Positions 8,813 through 16,827 of a stretch of DNA of 64,000 nt are shown here, one piece after another. The DNA lies in contig FMXS01000007.1 of assembly GCA_900104495.1 (NCBI GenBank), forward strand, positions 124,001 through 188,000. The letters are read 5' to 3'. Below the pieces are notes generated by a model. It had not been told where the DNA came from. It saw only the letters and a list, made by a program, of their open reading frames with translations, and did not search any database. Within the stretch, counting starts at the first letter, position 1. Each line of letters begins with the position of its first letter. The DNA comes from Ruminococcaceae bacterium FB2012. GTDB lineage: Bacteria > Bacillota > Clostridia > Oscillospirales > Ruminococcaceae. Position numbers and translations under genes: made by a program.

Positions 8813-9400
8813 TTACTCCTGAACCTCGGACAAAAGTTCCTTCTTATTGCAGAACTCTGCCCTTTCGTTTTCGAGCATAGAATCAAAGGTGCAGTCGATG
8901 ACCGCGCCGAGGCCCTCGAACCCGACGATCACTCCTCCGAGAAGGACAGAGGGGTCCTCCCGGGCGGGGACGCCCAGTTTTGAGGCGTATTTCATATCCT
9001 CGGGGGCCAGCGTGATATGCGCCTTCTTATCGGGATAGCGTTCCTGCGCCGACTTCACTGCTGAAGCCAGCCACTTCGCATACTCCGGACTTTTACGGAA
9101 CTCCGACAGCTTATGCTCCACCTTTTCAAAGACGGACGCCGCCAGCTCTCCCCGCTTTCTGAGTACGCTTCGCTGAGCCTCCAGCCGGGCGGCGGAGAGC
9201 TTTCTCGTCATATTCAGTTCCGCTTCGGTGCGGAGCTTTTCGCGCTTGGCCTCGGCCTCGTGAGCCACCAGCACTCTCGTGCTTTCCATCATCTTGTCGC
9301 ACTCGGCCTGGGTCTCGTCCAGCAGACTGCTGACCTGGGCGTCAATATCGGCGCTCACGGCCTCCTTGAACCGCTGCAGCTTCAAGGCTTCATCGGTCAT
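8813..9400 (-). CDS. ntpE: V-type ATP synthase subunit E
   Basis: Peripheral stalk subunit of 195 residues. The first 110 residues form a charged helix (QAECDKMMESTRVLVAHEAEA is one coiled-coil stretch). The C-terminal globular part carries GGVIVGFEGLGAVIDCTFDS, the conserved E-subunit block that caps the A3B3 ring. AGGATGAAGCAGG precedes the ATG. It lies 4 bases upstream of subunit A. It should pair with the G/H-type coiled coil encoded at the operon start. Confidence 0.93.
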   Translation of the reverse strand: MTDEALKLQRFKEAVSADIDAQVSSLLDETQAECDKMMESTRVLVAHEAEAKREKLRTEAELNMTRKLSAARLEAQRSVLRKRGELAASVFEKVEHKLSEFRKSPEYAKWLASAVKSAQERYPDKKAHITLAPEDMKYASKLGVPAREDPSVLLGGVIVGFEGLGAVIDCTFDSMLENERAEFCNKKELLSEVQE

Positions 9401-9432
9401 CCTGCTTCATCCTTTCGTTAGAGGTCAGACCT

Positions 9433-9741
9433 CTATAATTTGATCCCGACGGCGCTCTGGAGGTATTCGGAGATAGTCTCCGAGATGCCCGAGGAAGCGT
9501 GTCTGTCGGGGATCTCCACGATAAGGGGCTGCGTTTTTGTCAGCTTATACTCGTAGACCTTCTCGCGGCACTGTTTTACGGCGAAGTCGGTCATCAGAAC
9601 GATGCACACGTCCTTCATTTTCATTGCCTTATCCAATGCGTCGGCAGTCTCCTCCGGGCCGTGGACCACCACGCCCTCTATGCCGCTGAGACGCAGGCCC
9701 ATCTGCGTGTCGATGTTATCGCTTATCAGATAGAATTTCAT
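9433..9741 (-). CDS. ntpG: V-type ATP synthase subunit F
   Basis: A 102-residue small rotor subunit that binds subunit D. The Rossmann-like N-terminus (MKFYLISDNIDTQMGLRLSGI), the central VCIVLMTDFAVKQCREKV and QPLIVEIPDRHAS are characteristic of the V/A-ATPase F family. The Shine-Dalgarno upstream is weak, so it may depend on coupling with the proteolipid gene 16 bases upstream. The gene is called ntpG in Enterococcus and atpF in archaea. Confidence 0.92.
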   Translation of the reverse strand: MKFYLISDNIDTQMGLRLSGIEGVVVHGPEETADALDKAMKMKDVCIVLMTDFAVKQCREKVYEYKLTKTQPLIVEIPDRHASSGISETISEYLQSAVGIKL

Positions 9742-9757
9742 ACTGCGATACGGCTTA

Positions 9758-10198
9758 TCAGCCGCCCAGGTTGTTGACGATCAGGATCGAGATCAGCAGG
9801 CCGTAGAGGGCGATACCTTCGCCCAGTACCACGAAGATCAGAGCCTTTACGAAGTTCTTGGGGTCCTCTGAGGTAGCGCCGATAGCGGCGGGAGCGCCTG
9901 CGGCAACGGCGATTCCGGAGCCGATGCAGGAGAGTCCCACGGAAAGAGCGGCAGCCAGGTATCCCAGGCCGGCACCGGTGGTGACAGCTGCCTTGGCGCT
10001 GCCCTCTTCGGCGGCGAAGGCAACTACCTTACCGATGGAAAGGATAAGTCCTGTGAGCATAGTGCCTCCGAAGATAGAGAGGTTGCCGATAAAAGCGGGC
10101 TTGGCAGACTTTCCTGCCTTGACTCTCTTGGCACACATAATGAACGGAGCGCACAGCAGCGCAACAGCAACGAGGGGTAAAACAAATAAGATCCACAT
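9758..10198 (-). CDS. ntpK: V-type ATP synthase subunit K (proteolipid)
   Basis: The membrane rotor ring subunit. I place the start at the ATG at 10198 because GGAGG lies 8 bases upstream; an ATG at 10213 overlaps that Shine-Dalgarno. The 146 residues form four membrane helices. The second hairpin holds the ion-binding glutamate (FVVLGEGIALYGLLIS, Glu127). The first hairpin has no acidic residue, as in Enterococcus NtpK, giving one site per four helices. The TQ-type polar ligands of the sodium-binding Enterococcus ring are not obvious, so the coupling ion cannot be read from the sequence. Confidence 0.93.
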   Translation of the reverse strand: MWILFVLPLVAVALLCAPFIMCAKRVKAGKSAKPAFIGNLSIFGGTMLTGLILSIGKVVAFAAEEGSAKAAVTTGAGLGYLAAALSVGLSCIGSGIAVAAGAPAAIGATSEDPKNFVKALIFVVLGEGIALYGLLISILIVNNLGG

Positions 10199-10213
10199 AA
10201 CAATTTCCTCCAT

Positions 10214-12172
10214 TTATTCGATCTCGGTCGAGAACTCTGCCTTGACGGGTTCAAAGGGCTTTCCGCTGCCGCTGTAGAACCGCGAGAAGATCTCATAGAA
10301 TTCCAGCCTTATTATCTGTATCGCCACGATCATGCCTTCCATGACCATAACGAATGCATTTCCGATTATAACTACTGCGGGCTTTGCGCCGGTGCTCACC
10401 ATATTCATCAGAGTTGACACCACCAGCATCATGCCTGCGTGGGAGAGGACGAAGCCTCCGACTCTGAGAAAGCTCATGGTGTTTGAAACGTAGCTCAGAA
10501 CATACTCGAACATCTCAAAGAAGTTTTCGACGATGAAGTTCCCGACGGTCATATCCTCCTCCTCGTTGGAGAGGCGGAACTCCTTATATTTCACCGCGGC
10601 GGCGAAGGGCACCTTGCAGAAGATGCACACTGCCGGGATGACGATGAACAGTATCACGAAAGGTGCGGACATTATCTCCACATCAAAGAGCATCATTGCG
10701 GCGACGCCTCCGGCTATTGAACCGTAGAACAGCAGTCCCGCGATGCCGTTGTTTGAGAACACCGCTTTTTCGATATTGCCTTCCCTGAAGCCGATGACGA
10801 TGTTCAGTATCATCGAGATCAGTATCAGCGCCACGCCCAATCCCACGGCGGTCAGCAGTATAAAGCTGGTATTATGGAAGGGGTGAAGGGGAAGAACGTC
10901 GATCCCTATGTTCTCAAAGACGGGATCCAGCAGGTCCTCAAAGCCGAAGACCGAGCCGTACACCGTACCGAATATCATACTTGAAACGCCGCAGCGGGTC
11001 ATCATCCCGCCGAAGCTCTTATGCACCTTTTTGCCGATGAGCAGGCCCAGCAGGAAGATCACGAAGCCCTGTCCCACGTCACCGAACATTATGCCGAACA
11101 TCAGCGTATAGGTCAGCGCCACGAAGGCGGTGGGGTTATAGCCGGTATAATCCGGCAGGCCGTACATCTCCACCAGCATTGAGAAGGGCCGTGTGAACCA
11201 GGTGTTTTTCAGCACCGTGGGAGGCATACAGCTGGAATCTGCGTCCGGGGGCATAAAGGTCAGCGCCGCACCGGGGAAGCCTTCAAACAGCTCCTCAAAC
11301 TCCTTATGCTTCTTCTTCGGGATGAATCCCTTGATAAAGACCTTATCCCTCAGCACTCCGACCTTCCGCCGCAGTTCAAAGACCGCCCGCTTATGGCAGA
11401 GCTTCGAGAAGGCTCTTTGTATCTCCTCCTCGTGGACTCTTGCGAAGTCTTTCAGCTCCCGCTCGGCCGAGGATACGTTTTTTTCCTCCTCGGCGATCTC
11501 GGCTTCAAGACGCTGGAAGGCCTCGGCGGTATTGCCTGTGACGAAATCCGGGATGCGGACGGCTTCAAAATACAGCGAAGTGAAAATATCGTCCACAATC
11601 TCCTTATCGTCCTTGGGACAGAAATACATTCCCCAGCAGTAATTCCTGTCGTGCTCAAAGGGCACGAAAAAGAAATTCTGATCGTAATACTCCAGCTTGC
11701 GCTGGCTTTCAAGGGGCAGTTTCCCGACTCTGACGTGGACGTGCTTACAGCTGAATATCCTGTCGAACTGCTCGTTGAGGCCGTTCAGGTGGGTGATCTG
11801 TATCAGAGCCGCCTTCCTTTGAGATATAATGCTTTGGGCGGCCTGTTTCACCCTTGAAGCCTCCGCGAGAGAATCCTCAAGGCCGTCGATGAACGCGGTG
11901 AAATCCGCGCCCGACTCCAGCTTACAATGGGAATAATTCGTCTCTGTCAGCTCGATGCCCAGCTCTGTGGCTATGGACACCAGCCCTTTAAAAGGCACGT
12001 CGTAAGGATTCTTGTCATTCATCAGCTGCAGAGTACGCTCTCCGCTGCCCGAGGTTGACGCGACTGCCGACTCGATCTGAAAGCAGCCGCTCTCGCAGCA
12101 TTTTTCCAGCACCTCGTCAAGGCTGTCCCTCGAGGCAGTGACGGAGACGAACTCCATCCTTTCTATAGCCAT
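10214..12172 (-). CDS. ntpI: V-type ATP synthase subunit I (a-subunit)
   Basis: The membrane stator with the ion half-channels, 652 residues. The N-terminal half (1-about 320) is cytoplasmic and largely helical. The C-terminal half has about seven membrane helices, beginning near PTAFVALTYTLMFGIMFGDVGQG, the family signature. Later it carries NTMSFLRVGGFVLSHAGM and the last helix pair with AIQIIRLEFYEIFSRFY, which has the conserved basic and acidic residues. AGGAGGT precedes the ATG at 12172. The dispersed repeat upstream ends only one base before this Shine-Dalgarno. Confidence 0.96.
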   Translation of the reverse strand: MAIERMEFVSVTASRDSLDEVLEKCCESGCFQIESAVASTSGSGERTLQLMNDKNPYDVPFKGLVSIATELGIELTETNYSHCKLESGADFTAFIDGLEDSLAEASRVKQAAQSIISQRKAALIQITHLNGLNEQFDRIFSCKHVHVRVGKLPLESQRKLEYYDQNFFFVPFEHDRNYCWGMYFCPKDDKEIVDDIFTSLYFEAVRIPDFVTGNTAEAFQRLEAEIAEEEKNVSSAERELKDFARVHEEEIQRAFSKLCHKRAVFELRRKVGVLRDKVFIKGFIPKKKHKEFEELFEGFPGAALTFMPPDADSSCMPPTVLKNTWFTRPFSMLVEMYGLPDYTGYNPTAFVALTYTLMFGIMFGDVGQGFVIFLLGLLIGKKVHKSFGGMMTRCGVSSMIFGTVYGSVFGFEDLLDPVFENIGIDVLPLHPFHNTSFILLTAVGLGVALILISMILNIVIGFREGNIEKAVFSNNGIAGLLFYGSIAGGVAAMMLFDVEIMSAPFVILFIVIPAVCIFCKVPFAAAVKYKEFRLSNEEEDMTVGNFIVENFFEMFEYVLSYVSNTMSFLRVGGFVLSHAGMMLVVSTLMNMVSTGAKPAVVIIGNAFVMVMEGMIVAIQIIRLEFYEIFSRFYSGSGKPFEPVKAEFSTEIE

Positions 12173-12186
12173 TTCCTTACCTCCTA

Positions 12187-12331
12187 TCTAAATGGGGGTT
12201 GCACCCCGGTTTCATGCGAGCTTTGCGAGCATGAAATCTCCCCCGTGAGCCTCGGGGGGAAGTTTGGGGCTTCGTTCTCTTCGCGTCCTGCGGCCGCTGC
12301 GTTCACTCTCGCCCCAAAGGCCCTCGGCGAT
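12187..12331 (+). repeat. Dispersed repeat family A, copy 1
   Basis: Starts ATCTAAATGGGGGTTGCACC. Its core runs from AAGTTTGGGGCTTCGTTC to CGCCCCAAAGGCCCTCGG, whose ends are inverted (TTTGGGGC/GCCCCAAA). This copy also contains an 8-bp palindrome TTTCATGC/GCATGAAA that replaces sequence found in the other copies. It lies inside the V-ATPase operon between subunits C and I. No protein is credibly encoded. Confidence 0.8.
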
Positions 12332-12450
12332 TATCTAAATGGGGGTTGCACCCCCATACCCCCGCTCGCCTCGGGGGGCAAGTTTGGGGCTTCGTTCGCT
12401 GCGCTCCTGCGTCGCTGCGCTCACTCCCGCCCCAAAGGCCCTCGGCTCGC
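12332..12450 (+). repeat. Dispersed repeat family A, copy 2
   Basis: Directly follows copy 1 in the same orientation and repeats the TCTAAATGGGGGTTGCACCC opening, the CCCCCGCTCGCCTCGGGG segment and the TTTGGGGC/GCCCCAAA core. It is followed by a T-run, a partly palindromic stretch and an ATTATTC-type simple tract that reaches the subunit C stop. Confidence 0.8.
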
Positions 12451-12481
12451 TTTTTTTGTGCGTTCAGGGGGTGTTTCACCC

Positions 12482-12510
12482 TATTATTCATTATTCATTA
12501 TTCTTTATTT
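12482..12510. repeat. ATTATTC simple-sequence tract
   Basis: Three tandem ATTATTC units and a variant lie between repeat copy 2 and the subunit C stop. The same type of tract follows repeat copy 3 at about 19312-19350, so it appears to belong to the element. Confidence 0.6.
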
Positions 12511-13544
12511 CAGAATATCAGCAGATTATATATCATCGCCGGGTCAACGTCGTATCTTACGCCTTCAATGACGCGGACGATATTCCGCAGCTCGTTTTCG
12601 CAGATATACATAAATGCATACAGCGAAACCGGGGCGGCGCAGGTCCGGGCGAGGGTGTGACGCATTGTAACAAGCGTCCGCTTGCGGAGCGGCGGCTCTA
12701 TATCCTCTTCGCCGGGAGACATATACTTCCCGAAGGGCGAAGCGGCAATGACGGAACGCATCTTTTCCGCCTCGGGACAGTCATAGAATTTGTTCATGCC
12801 CGTCTTTCCCAGCCGGGTAAAGGGCAGGACCGTCTTTCTTATCTCGTCCGGAGTGTAGCCGAAAAAGGCTTTGAGCCGATAGGCGTTGATGATATTGATA
12901 ACATCTATCTCCGAGAGTATCAGCCGAAGCAGCTCGTCGCCGTCGCTGCCGAATCCGCTGTTTTTCACGTCCTCGATAAGCTGCCGATAAAGCCCGGTGC
13001 GGAGCCTTATCTCGGCATCGGTGAGATCGGCCTTGCCCTCTTCGGTGTATACGAACTTTGAAAATGTCTTGTAATAATCCGTGCCCTTCAATGCGGCTGT
13101 CAGTTCCTTTACGGAGCGGCAGCGGGCCAGTGCGAGGAAATCTATCTTTGACCTGCTTATCAGATAAGGCGGGAGCGTCTGAACGAAGCTCAGCTGGAGC
13201 CCACAGCTTACGGCATTGACAAGATTGATAAGCTGGCGGCACTCGTGCTTTTTCAGCAGGAAGTCGTAGAAGGGCTTATCCTCCATGCCGGAGAACTCCG
13301 TGAGCCGCCGGCAGAGGGAATAGTTCTGCTCGTCCAAAAGCTGTTCCAGCAGGCCTCGGTGTACTGTATTGGGATCGATGTCGTGAAGCACCTCGCCGAA
13401 ACGGGCGGTATGCTTCAAAAGATCAGCCACCTCCGCGACGCTTCGCTTGGAGACCATTTCCCGAAAGTCGTCCATAGTCAGCATCGTGCCGTAAACGGAA
13501 CGTATCTTCGCGGCGATAGCATTGGTGGAATACTTTTCAAGCAA
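12510..13544 (-). CDS. ntpC: V-type ATP synthase subunit C
   Basis: The central-stalk socket that links the D/F shaft to the K ring, 344 residues and almost all helical. It opens with a TTG codon preceded by GGAG at 9 bases; an upstream ATG is in another frame and stops at once. Family features are YGTMLTMDDFREMVSKRSV near the N-terminus and EIDVINIINAYRLKAFFGYTP in the middle, with repeated three-helix units. In many operons subunit C lies between E and F. Here it precedes I and is separated from it by 337 bases of repeats. Confidence 0.92.
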   Translation of the reverse strand: MLEKYSTNAIAAKIRSVYGTMLTMDDFREMVSKRSVAEVADLLKHTARFGEVLHDIDPNTVHRGLLEQLLDEQNYSLCRRLTEFSGMEDKPFYDFLLKKHECRQLINLVNAVSCGLQLSFVQTLPPYLISRSKIDFLALARCRSVKELTAALKGTDYYKTFSKFVYTEEGKADLTDAEIRLRTGLYRQLIEDVKNSGFGSDGDELLRLILSEIDVINIINAYRLKAFFGYTPDEIRKTVLPFTRLGKTGMNKFYDCPEAEKMRSVIAASPFGKYMSPGEEDIEPPLRKRTLVTMRHTLARTCAAPVSLYAFMYICENELRNIVRVIEGVRYDVDPAMIYNLLIF

Positions 13545-13569
13545 CAGTCATCACTCCTTCACCGAGAGT

Positions 13570-13881
13570 TCAGAGCCCGGAGGTCATTCTTGAAAAGATC
13601 TCTTCCGCCCATTTATCGCCGTTCTTCTCAAAGACGGCCTCCAGGGCGGAAAAATCCTTTTCCTGCTGTTCTTTGAGGGCCCGGAGCTCCTCGTCGAGAC
13701 GGCGTTCGTTCTCGTCGGCGAGGGCGGCGGCGTACTCGCTGTTGTCCTCGCGGGCGATGCTTTCAAAGCGTTCCTGTTCATGCCGGACGTTTTCGAGCAT
13801 AGCGGCGCGTTTCTTTTCGGCCTCCGCCAGCTTTTCCTCGGCGAGCCTGTCGGTCTCGAGGATCTCGGCGATTATATCCAT
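13570..13881 (-). CDS. V-type ATP synthase subunit G/H-like stalk protein
   Basis: A 103-residue charged helical protein (ETDRLAEEKLAEAEKKRAAM and similar heptads), fitting the small peripheral stalk subunit that dimerises with E. The start is the ATG at 13881, with GGAGG 8 bases upstream. It is the first gene of the V-ATPase operon, 25 bases before subunit C. Small coiled-coil subunits diverge strongly, so position supports this as much as sequence does. Confidence 0.8.
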   Translation of the reverse strand: MDIIAEILETDRLAEEKLAEAEKKRAAMLENVRHEQERFESIAREDNSEYAAALADENERRLDEELRALKEQQEKDFSALEAVFEKNGDKWAEEIFSRMTSGL

Positions 13882-13959
13882 AGAGGTTCCCTCCGTTTCG
13901 ATGCGGCATACGTTTATGGATGATCCCTTGTATCGTCGGGACAACCATATTATTAAATA

Positions 13960-13988
13960 ATTTTACACCTTTTTCAAGCTTATTTCAA
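13960..13988 (-). promoter_or_regulatory. SigA promoter of V-ATPase operon
   Basis: On the minus strand TTGAAA (13983-13988), 17 bases, TAAAAT (13960-13965). It lies about 75 bases upstream of the first gene and is the only good promoter seen for the subunit genes. Confidence 0.75.
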
Positions 13989-14189
13989 TATCATTTTTAA
14001 AAATAGTATTGTTATCCTCTCCGATTTGTTTACAATAAACAAGTGAGCTGCGGCTTGTTTAGATAATTTGTCTGTTTTGTGCATTACTATAAATATCAAG
14101 GGGTGAAGTTGTGCGAAATGCACATTGTTCTTTTTGAGGTCCGTTAATTATTTGTCGAATTTTGGACGGATATAATATGTTTCGGACTA
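13989..14189. other. AT-rich intergenic region between divergent operons
   Basis: No gene found. It contains the perfect inverted repeat TTGTTTACAATAAACAA (14026-14042) and a shorter GTGC/GCAC pair near 14111-14123. Either could be a regulator site for the divergent V-ATPase and pheB/hom promoters; none is recognised. Confidence 0.5.
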
Positions 14190-14218
14190 TTGACAAAAAT
14201 GTCGAGATATGATATAGT
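14190..14218 (+). promoter_or_regulatory. SigA promoter of ACT-protein/hom operon
   Basis: TTGACA (14190-14195), 17 bases, TATAGT (14213-14218), followed by the ribosome binding site GGAGG at about 14248. Confidence 0.85.
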
Positions 14219-14261
14219 TGTATTTGTCGCAAGCACACTTGTTTTTCGGAGGTGGACTGTT

Positions 14262-14705
14262 GTGGAGGACAGCGGCGGCAGACTGGTCATCGTCAGTGAG
14301 CAGGTACTGCCGGAAATAATCTCGAAGGTGCTGGAAGCCAAGAGGCTCCGTGCCAGCGGCGAGGCCGCCAATTCGGCCGAGGCCTGCCGGGCTGTGGGTA
14401 TCTCCAGAAGCGCCTACTACAAATACAAAGATCAAGTCTGGGGCTACGAGGAGCAGTTTTCAAACCGCATCGCGTCGGTGTACCTCGTGCTCAAGGACGA
14501 AAAGGGCGTGCTCTCGTCCATAATCGGAAAGCTCTACGAGCTGGGGGCGAACATCCTTACCATCAATCAGAACATCCCCGTGGATTCCGTGGCCACCGTG
14601 ACTATCTCGGTGCGGTACGATCAGAACTGCTCAACGGGGACCATAAAGTCGGAGCTTGCAGGCCTGCGGGGCGTCGTTGACGTCCGGATGATAGCGGGCG
14701 AATAA
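14262..14705 (+). CDS. UPF0735 ACT-domain protein (PheB-like)
   Basis: A 147-residue protein of the UPF0735/PheB family. I use the GTG at 14262, with GGAGG 9 bases upstream, because an earlier in-frame start would overlap the promoter. Residues about 1-60 contain an HTH-like segment (AEACRAVGISRSAYYKYKDQ). Residues about 70-147 form an ACT domain (VYLVLKDEKGVLSSIIGKL) that normally binds an amino acid. It is 25 bases upstream of homoserine dehydrogenase in one operon. An amino-acid-responsive regulator of the aspartate pathway would fit, but the biochemical role of this family is not established. Confidence 0.85.
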   Translation: MEDSGGRLVIVSEQVLPEIISKVLEAKRLRASGEAANSAEACRAVGISRSAYYKYKDQVWGYEEQFSNRIASVYLVLKDEKGVLSSIIGKLYELGANILTINQNIPVDSVATVTISVRYDQNCSTGTIKSELAGLRGVVDVRMIAGE

Positions 14706-14730
14706 ACAAAAAGACAGGAAGGTTAAGAAA

Positions 14731-15969
14731 ATGCAGAATATAGCGGTCATAGGCTACGGAGTTGTCGGCTCGGGAACGGTGGAGCTGTTTGAAAAGAACA
14801 AAGAGGAGATCTGCCGGAAGATCGGCAGGGACTGCGGGATCAAGTACATCTGCGACCTGCGGGATTTCCCCGGTGACAAGTACGAGGACAAGCTGGTCAA
14901 GGACTTTAACGTGATACTGAACGACCCCGACATCGAAGTCGTGGCCGAGGTAGTGGGCGGAGCCACCTTCGCCTACGACTACACCAAGAAGCTGCTGGCA
15001 GCCGGCAAGAGCGTTGTCACCTCCAACAAGGAGCTGGTGGCGACCCACGGCGCGGAGCTGTTTGCGATCGCCAAGGAGCATGAGTGCAACTATCTCTTCG
15101 AGGCCAGCGTGGGCGGCGGCATACCTATCATCCGTCCGCTGAACAAGTGCCTGGCGGGCAATTCCATAGAGCAGATCTCGGGCATCCTCAACGGTACCAC
15201 GAATTTCATCCTCACGAAGATGATAAAGGATCAGATGGATTTTGACTCGGCACTGAAAATGGCTCAGGAACTGGGCTACGCCGAGGCCGATCCCACCGCC
15301 GACGTTGAAGGCCACGATGCCTGCCGTAAGATCTGCATACTCGGTTCTCTGGCCTTCGGGAAGCATATCTATCCTCAGTACGTTCACTGCTCGGGCATCT
15401 CGCGGATCACTCTTGACGATGTGGAGTACGCCGAGAACGCAGGCTACAGCATCAAGCTGATAGGGACTGTAAAGCCCGAGGGCGAAGGAAAGATCAGCGC
15501 TATCGTCTGCCTGAGGCTGGTGGAGAAAAACAGTCTGCTTTCCCAGGTGGACGATGTTTACAACGCCATCACGGTCCGGGGCGACGGCGTGGGCGACGTG
15601 CTTTTCTACGGCAAGGGCGCGGGCAAGCTCCCCACGGCATCTGCTGTTGTGGGCGACATCATCGACTGCCTCAAGCACAAGGACAGACGCATCATGCTGG
15701 ACTGGGAGGACTGCACCGACAGAGGCTATGTGGTCCCCTACAAGCAGATAGAAAACTCCATGTACGTCCGCATCAAGGCGGAGAACGCCGAGGCTCTGAA
15801 GCCTGCGATAGGCGAGCTTTTCGGCAAGGTTATGTATCTTGAACGGAACGGACGTCCCGACGACGAGCTGGCCTTCATCACGCCTGTAATGGTGGAAGCG
15901 GACATCGACTCCGCACTGGAACAGCTTTCCGAGTCGGCGGAGATCGCCTCGAAGATAAGACTGCTGTAA
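14731..15969 (+). CDS. hom: Homoserine dehydrogenase
   Basis: NAD(P)H-dependent reduction of aspartate semialdehyde to homoserine, the branch to threonine and methionine. The 412 residues start with the Rossmann motif GYGVVGSGTVELF. They carry the family signatures VTSNKELVATHG, EASVGGGIPIIRPLN, ISGILNGTTNFIL and the catalytic YAEADPTADVEGHDA block. The C-terminal 70 residues, beginning near MYVRIKAENAE, are a short ACT-like regulatory domain, so feedback inhibition by threonine is likely. AGGAAGG precedes the ATG. No thrB or thrC follows; a terminator does. Confidence 0.97.
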   Translation: MQNIAVIGYGVVGSGTVELFEKNKEEICRKIGRDCGIKYICDLRDFPGDKYEDKLVKDFNVILNDPDIEVVAEVVGGATFAYDYTKKLLAAGKSVVTSNKELVATHGAELFAIAKEHECNYLFEASVGGGIPIIRPLNKCLAGNSIEQISGILNGTTNFILTKMIKDQMDFDSALKMAQELGYAEADPTADVEGHDACRKICILGSLAFGKHIYPQYVHCSGISRITLDDVEYAENAGYSIKLIGTVKPEGEGKISAIVCLRLVEKNSLLSQVDDVYNAITVRGDGVGDVLFYGKGAGKLPTASAVVGDIIDCLKHKDRRIMLDWEDCTDRGYVVPYKQIENSMYVRIKAENAEALKPAIGELFGKVMYLERNGRPDDELAFITPVMVEADIDSALEQLSESAEIASKIRLL

Positions 15970-15982
15970 TATGAAAACTGAT

Positions 15983-16018
15983 CGGAGATCCTTTCGCAGA
16001 TGAAAGGGTCTCCGTTTT
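15983..16018 (+). terminator. Intrinsic terminator of hom
   Basis: CGGAGATCCTTTC (15983-15995) pairs with GAAAGGGTCTCCG (16002-16014), followed by TTTT. Confidence 0.85.
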
Positions 16019-16051
16019 CCGTTACGGCACATTATTGACCCGCAAACGGGC

Positions 16052-16080
16052 TTGACATCCGAAGGGTTTTGCTGTATAAT
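16052..16080 (+). promoter_or_regulatory. SigA promoter for the 16.1-kb gene
   Basis: TTGACA (16052-16057), 17 bases, TATAAT (16075-16080): perfect consensus. The gene start is 44 bases downstream with AAAGGAG between. Confidence 0.9.
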
Positions 16081-16123
16081 CATTACAGTAAATGAACCGA
16101 ATCAAACTCAAAGGAGTATTGTT

Positions 16124-16756
16124 ATGAAAACCAATGTAATTTCCATACGCAGCGATCTTGCAGGCAGCGACAAGGCTATGACCGAGGCCGAAAAGTTTGC
16201 ACAGTACAACGGTATCACTGGAAAGGATGCTATGCATCTGAGACTGCTCACCGAAGAGACTCTCAGCATGGTCCACGGCATCGTCAGCGACTTCCAGGGG
16301 AAGCTTTGGTTCGAGAGCCTTGAAACTCCCGACAGCATTCTTTGCCGTATCTGCGTCACCGCCAACAAGGACGTTGACATCAAGCAGGAGGAGCAGCTGC
16401 TCTCGGTATCCACCTCGGGCAAGAACGAGCGCGCCAAGGGCATCATGGGCAAGATACGCGATATGTTCCGCGTAAGTATGCAGTGCAATTCAGAAGGCAC
16501 CTTCGACGGCAGCGTGATGACCGACTCCTGGTTCAAGCTGGGAACGCATCCCGATCCCATTACTTACAATTCTGTATCCAATGATTCCTACTGGTCGCTG
16601 CAGCGCTACCGTGAGAACATCAAGGACAACGAAGAGACCGCAGAAGAATGGGACGAGCTGGAGAAGTCCATCATCGGCAAGCTGGCCGACGAAGTCAAAG
16701 TGGGCCTGCTCAGCGGAAGAGCCGAAGTCATCATCGAGAAGAGCTTTTCCAAATGA
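16124..16756 (+). CDS. Hypothetical protein, possible HATPase-fold
   Basis: A 210-residue cytoplasmic protein. I use the ATG at 16124, preceded by AAAGGAG. The segment MHLRLLTEETLSMVHGIV resembles the N-box helix of anti-sigma/histidine-kinase-type ATPases (E-E-x-x-x-x-x-H spacing), but the usual asparagine is serine. No clear G1 (DxGxG) box follows. The following strands (LWFESLETPDSILCRICVTA) would match a HATPase beta sheet. It may be a degenerate member; I do not assign a function. It is monocistronic, with its own consensus promoter and a shared bidirectional terminator. Confidence 0.6.
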   Translation: MKTNVISIRSDLAGSDKAMTEAEKFAQYNGITGKDAMHLRLLTEETLSMVHGIVSDFQGKLWFESLETPDSILCRICVTANKDVDIKQEEQLLSVSTSGKNERAKGIMGKIRDMFRVSMQCNSEGTFDGSVMTDSWFKLGTHPDPITYNSVSNDSYWSLQRYRENIKDNEETAEEWDELEKSIIGKLADEVKVGLLSGRAEVIIEKSFSK

Positions 16757-16780
16757 CAGACAACAGACATTAACAAACGA

Positions 16781-16815
16781 AAATGCCGTACTGCATCGCA
16801 GTACGGCATTTGTTT
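16781..16815. terminator. Bidirectional terminator
   Basis: AAATGCCGTACTG (16781-16793) and CAGTACGGCATTT (16799-16811) form a perfect 13-bp stem with a 5-base loop between convergent genes. A T-rich stretch follows on the plus strand; the A-T ends of the stem and flanking bases serve the minus strand. Confidence 0.85.
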
Positions 16816-16827
16816 TATCGGTAGGTT

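Noticed and set aside
12339..13061. Plus-strand open frames across repeat A and subunit C
   Set aside because: The start lies in repeat sequence and the rest is antisense to ntpC; the repeat-derived peptide recurs only because the DNA repeat recurs.
14602..16083. Minus-strand open frame of 493 codons
   Set aside because: Antisense to homoserine dehydrogenase, which has all family motifs.
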